The notes under the pieces: generated by a model
What the model was told of the DNA's origin: nothing
The model's input: the letters and a program-made list of their open reading frames with translations, nothing else
Databases searched by the model: none
DNA from: an uncultured Clostridia bacterium
Lineage (GTDB): Bacteria > Bacillota > Clostridia > Christensenellales > Aristaeellaceae
Direction: 5' to 3'
Assembly: GCA_947565865.1 (NCBI GenBank)
Contig: CANOHT010000028.1
Coordinates: forward strand, 1 to 35,103
DNA length: 35,103 nt
Translations under genes and position numbers: made by a program
In this document: piece by piece, positions 32,452 through 35,103 of the stretch
Layout: every line of letters begins with the position of its first letter
How positions within the stretch are numbered: the stretch's first letter is position 1

Positions 32452-33336
32452 ATGGCGCGGAAATATGACCTGAGCAACCGCATGTCCCCGGGGCGGGCGG
32501 TGGTGTACGTCGTCCTGACGCTTCTGGGCCTGGTGATGTTCTACCCCATGTGGTATGTGCTGTGCGTGTCCCTTTCCACCAACACATCCCTGGCGGGCAA
32601 GGGCCTGATCCTCTGGCCGGTGGATTTCAACCTGAGCGCGTATGAATATGTGCTCAATACCCCGGACTTGCTCAACATCTATGGCAACACGCTGTTCGTG
32701 ATGTTCTTCGGCCTGGCGCTGAGCATGCTGCTGACCATCGGCGCGGCCTATGGTCTGGCAAGGAAGCCCAGGGGCTACAAATTCGCCACCTACTTCTTTC
32801 TCATTCCGATGCTTTTTTCCGGCGGCACCATCCCCAACTACCTGAACATGCGCTCCTTTGGGCTGCTGAACAACCTGTGGTCGCTTGTTCTGTGCGCGGC
32901 CTTCAGCACCTACAACACCTTCATCCTGCGCAACGCCTTTGCCGCCATCCCGGAAAGCCTGATGGAGGCGGCGGAAATCGAGGGCGCGGGCACGCTCAGA
33001 ACGCTGCTGAAGATCGTTCTGCCTCTATCCCTGGCCAGCATCGCCACCATCGCGCTGTTTTACGGCGTGGCGTACTGGAATATGTACTTCTCAGCGCTGA
33101 TCTACTGCAACAAGCGCGTCAACTGGGTCTTGCAGGTGTTCCTGAAAGAGGTGCTGATCTCCTCCCAGCCGGACATTATGGGCGGCGGCACCGACGCGGC
33201 TGCGGGGATGAAGACATCCACAAGGACGGTGCAGATGGCGGTGGTGTTCGTCTCCGTGGTGCCGGTGCTGTGCATCTACCCCTTCATCCAGCGGTATTTT
33301 GTCAAGGGCGTCATGGTGGGCGCCGTCAAAGGATAA
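32452..33336 (+). CDS. Sugar ABC transporter permease, LplC-like
   Basis: 294 residues, six membrane helices, EAA loop MEAAEIEGAGTLRTLLKIVL near 172 and the family ending VMVGAVKG. It begins 1 base after the partner permease, with AGGAGGTG reaching into that gene. As in the first importer, no ATPase gene is present. Confidence 0.93.
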   Translation: MARKYDLSNRMSPGRAVVYVVLTLLGLVMFYPMWYVLCVSLSTNTSLAGKGLILWPVDFNLSAYEYVLNTPDLLNIYGNTLFVMFFGLALSMLLTIGAAYGLARKPRGYKFATYFFLIPMLFSGGTIPNYLNMRSFGLLNNLWSLVLCAAFSTYNTFILRNAFAAIPESLMEAAEIEGAGTLRTLLKIVLPLSLASIATIALFYGVAYWNMYFSALIYCNKRVNWVLQVFLKEVLISSQPDIMGGGTDAAAGMKTSTRTVQMAVVFVSVVPVLCIYPFIQRYFVKGVMVGAVKG

Positions 33337-33365
33337 AAGCAGCTGCCAAAGCGGCTCCGCTGCTT
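33337..33365 (+). promoter_or_regulatory. Hairpin between permease and binding-protein genes
   Basis: AAGCAGC pairs with GCTGCTT starting directly at the permease stop. The remaining gap to 33483 shows no clear promoter. The hairpin could set the permease mRNA end and let the binding protein be made at a higher level. Its sequence resembles the first hairpin after gdhA (28094-28115). Confidence 0.45.
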
Positions 33366-33483
33366 CCTGCGAGTCTTCCGTCGTTATTGCTCCTGATTCC
33401 GTAGTGAAAATCGGCCCGGCTGCGCGCGAGCCTTGCCGATCACACGATAGTCAAGCTTCCATCAAAGAAAGAGAGGTATCCGC

Positions 33484-34956
33484 ATGAAAAAATTCCTGTC
33501 TGTGCTGCTGTGCGTGGCGCTGCTGCTTGCCGTCCTCCCGACGGCGCTGGCGGCCCCGGGCGACGACAACTATGTGCACATCATCGGCCGCAACCTGGGC
33601 TACGCTATCGACGAGAACAACGTGATCCTGAAGGAACTGGAAAAACGCACCGGTCTGGACATCGACTGGGAGCTGTGGCCCACCGACGGCTACGCCCAGC
33701 AGTGCCAGCTGACCTTTGGCTCCGGCGAGTATCCGGACGCTATGGAGGTCTGGTGGAGCAGCTGGCCCAACCAGTTCATTGAGCTGATCGAGGACGAGGT
33801 GGTTCAGCCGCTGGACAGCCTGATTGCCGAGTACGGCCCCAACATCCAGGCTACCCGCAGCGCCAATGACTACTATGACTATGGCGACGGCCAGATTTGG
33901 GGCGTGCCCTGCCGTGTGCTGGAGGATGGCAGCACCCACTGTATTGTCATCCGCCAGGATTGGCTGGACAAGCTGGGTCTGCCGGTGCCTGCCTCCTCCG
34001 AGGAGTATTACAATACGCTCATGGCCTTCAAGGCCAACGCCGAGCTGCTCACGGGCAACGCCGACGCTTTCGCGGCCCATGGCGCCTGCACCACCTACTT
34101 CCATAACTGCATGACGGAGTATATTTATTCCGAGAACGGCTTCCAGAAGGCATGGAACGACGTGGACGGCGAGATGGTTTACTACATCAACATGCCCGGC
34201 TACAAGCATGCCATGGCCACCCTGCGCCGGTTCTTCCAAGACGGCCTGATTGAGCCGGAATACCTGCTGATGAACCGCGACCAGTTCCTGGACAAGCTTT
34301 ATACCAACGTTTACGGCGGATTCGATTACACCACCGACATCCTGGACCCCGTGATTACCTCCTGGACCCGCAGTCTCTACGATGCCGTGCCCGAAGCCAA
34401 GCTGACGGTTATCGCCCCCTTTGCCGACGCGGAGGGCAAGACCCATTTGCGCACGGTGAACCAGTCCATTCAGTGCGTGGTGTTCAAGGATGCGAAAAAC
34501 GCGCAGAACGTCATCAAGCTGCTGAACTACCTGGCAACCGAGGAAGGCATGCTGCTGACGCAGTTCGGTATTGAAGGCGAGCACTGGGTCTATGATGAGA
34601 ACGGTCAGCCCAAGTCGCTGCTGACCACCGATGAGGAACACGCCGCCGTGGGTACCGGCTCTTATGCCTGGATGTACCGGCTGAGCTACTTCAACGCGGC
34701 TTTCTCCTCTGAATTTGACGGTGACCGCGCCCTTATCAAGGCCGCCACTGTGCCTACCCCCGTCATGCCCACCACCGCGTCCTATGCGGATAATCAGTCC
34801 ACCCTGTCCAGCATCGTTTCCACCTACACGGCGGAACTGATCTGCAACCCGGACATCGACTTTGACGCTACCTTTGACAAGTATGTGAAGGAATGGAACG
34901 AGCTGGGCGGCGCGGAGTGGACCCGCGAGATCAATGAATATTGGAAGAGCCGCTGA
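33484..34956 (+). CDS. Extracellular sugar-binding protein of the second ABC importer
   Basis: 490 residues. The signal peptide MKKFLSVLLCVALLLAVLP ends at ALA/AP, a type I site with no lipobox. The mature domain (ENNVILKELEKRTGLDIDWE, QLTFGSGEYPDAM, VFKDAKNAQNVIKLLNYLAT) is a family 1 binding protein of the LipO type. RBS AGAGAGG before ATG 33484. Its place after the permeases is the reverse of the first importer. The ligand is likely the sugar processed by the aldolase and Asp-box protein. Confidence 0.92.
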   Translation: MKKFLSVLLCVALLLAVLPTALAAPGDDNYVHIIGRNLGYAIDENNVILKELEKRTGLDIDWELWPTDGYAQQCQLTFGSGEYPDAMEVWWSSWPNQFIELIEDEVVQPLDSLIAEYGPNIQATRSANDYYDYGDGQIWGVPCRVLEDGSTHCIVIRQDWLDKLGLPVPASSEEYYNTLMAFKANAELLTGNADAFAAHGACTTYFHNCMTEYIYSENGFQKAWNDVDGEMVYYINMPGYKHAMATLRRFFQDGLIEPEYLLMNRDQFLDKLYTNVYGGFDYTTDILDPVITSWTRSLYDAVPEAKLTVIAPFADAEGKTHLRTVNQSIQCVVFKDAKNAQNVIKLLNYLATEEGMLLTQFGIEGEHWVYDENGQPKSLLTTDEEHAAVGTGSYAWMYRLSYFNAAFSSEFDGDRALIKAATVPTPVMPTTASYADNQSTLSSIVSTYTAELICNPDIDFDATFDKYVKEWNELGGAEWTREINEYWKSR

Positions 34957-34974
34957 CAGGCCATAACAACAAAG

Positions 34975-35001
34975 GGGGAAGAGTCCGCGCGGCTCTTCCT
35001 C
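34975..35001 (+). terminator. Terminator-like hairpin after the binding-protein gene
   Basis: GGAAGAG pairs with CTCTTCC around a GC-rich apex (34977-34999), extended by two more pairs. Only a weak T-run follows (TCATCTTTG). Confidence 0.7.
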
Positions 35002-35030
35002 ATCTTTGGCAAACAATACAAAATAAAAGG

Positions 35031-35103
35031 GCGTCGCGCAGCGAAAGCGGGAGTCTGAGGGCCGACGGCCCTCAGGCGGGGGCATGGGGGCAAGGCCCCC
35101 AAT
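35031..35103. repeat. Twin-hairpin intergenic repeat, copy 3 (cut by the window end)
   Basis: Same orientation as copies 1 and 2, beginning inside the unit at the CAGCGAAA region. Both hairpins are kept; differences from copy 1 fall in the first loop (GAT to GAC) and in the bases between the hairpins (GTA to GCA), not in the stems. Confidence 0.85.

Noticed and set aside
33451..35085. 544-residue minus-strand frame opposite the second binding protein
   Set aside because: It is the shadow of a strongly coding plus-strand gene and runs into the twin-hairpin repeat.

Overview
The window looks like a chromosomal segment of a GC-rich (about 60% by eye) Clostridia-type member of the Bacillota. Supporting signs are strong AGGAGG-type ribosome sites, sigma-A promoters with 17-18 bp spacers, a soj/spo0J (parA/parB) pair, a YwnA-like Rrf2 regulator, a YycJ/WalJ-type hydrolase, an ABC-F protein, and LplB/LplC-type sugar ABC permeases. 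The carbohydrate uptake operons suggest a gut or plant-fibre habitat. I see no rRNA, tRNA, CRISPR array, transposase or phage gene.

Left part (1-11100, nearly all on the minus strand). A tandem twin-hairpin repeat (1-286) is followed by a small cupin protein, a Rrf2 repressor and a uridine-kinase-like P-loop kinase, each with a readable promoter. Then comes an arabinose-polymer utilisation locus, transcribed leftward: AraC regulator, solute-binding protein, two permeases, GH43 glycosidase, a decayed GH51 arabinofuranosidase (pseudogene), and a secreted GH51-like enzyme. From the second permease onward the genes are joined by 4-base ATGA stop/start overlaps, and these survive on both sides of the pseudogene.

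Middle (11100-21650). A secreted C39-like cysteine peptidase on the plus strand has a TTG start and a possible 20-residue leader peptide. It converges on a very tight nine-gene minus-strand gene string: parA, parB, sugar-phosphate transferase, split transketolase (two genes), LicD protein, WalJ-like hydrolase, CPBP protease and ABC-F ATPase. One promoter (20881-20909) and one terminator (12239-12282) bracket it. Chromosome segregation, envelope glycan synthesis and translation protection therefore appear to be co-transcribed. About 820 bases upstream of parA hold no convincing gene.

Right part (21650-35103). A membrane-linked Xre regulator and a PPK2 polyphosphate kinase carry near-identical promoter cores. 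They are followed by a four-helix membrane protein, and then capA (split by a one-base frameshift) and surE on the minus strand. gdhA (NADP-type glutamate dehydrogenase) diverges from capA and is followed by a strongly structured 260-base region that ends in an intrinsic terminator. Next come a nucleoside hydrolase and a second sugar operon: HpcH/HpaI aldolase, cytosolic Asp-box sialidase-like protein, two permeases and a solute-binding protein. Another copy of the twin-hairpin repeat closes the window, so the same repeat lies at both ends.

The most unusual points are the parAB/split-transketolase/LicD gene string, the aldolase plus Asp-box uptake operon, the GH51 pseudogene with intact translational junctions, the shared promoter core of the Xre and PPK2 genes, and two dispersed intergenic repeat families. 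None proves a new system; all are stated with their tests.
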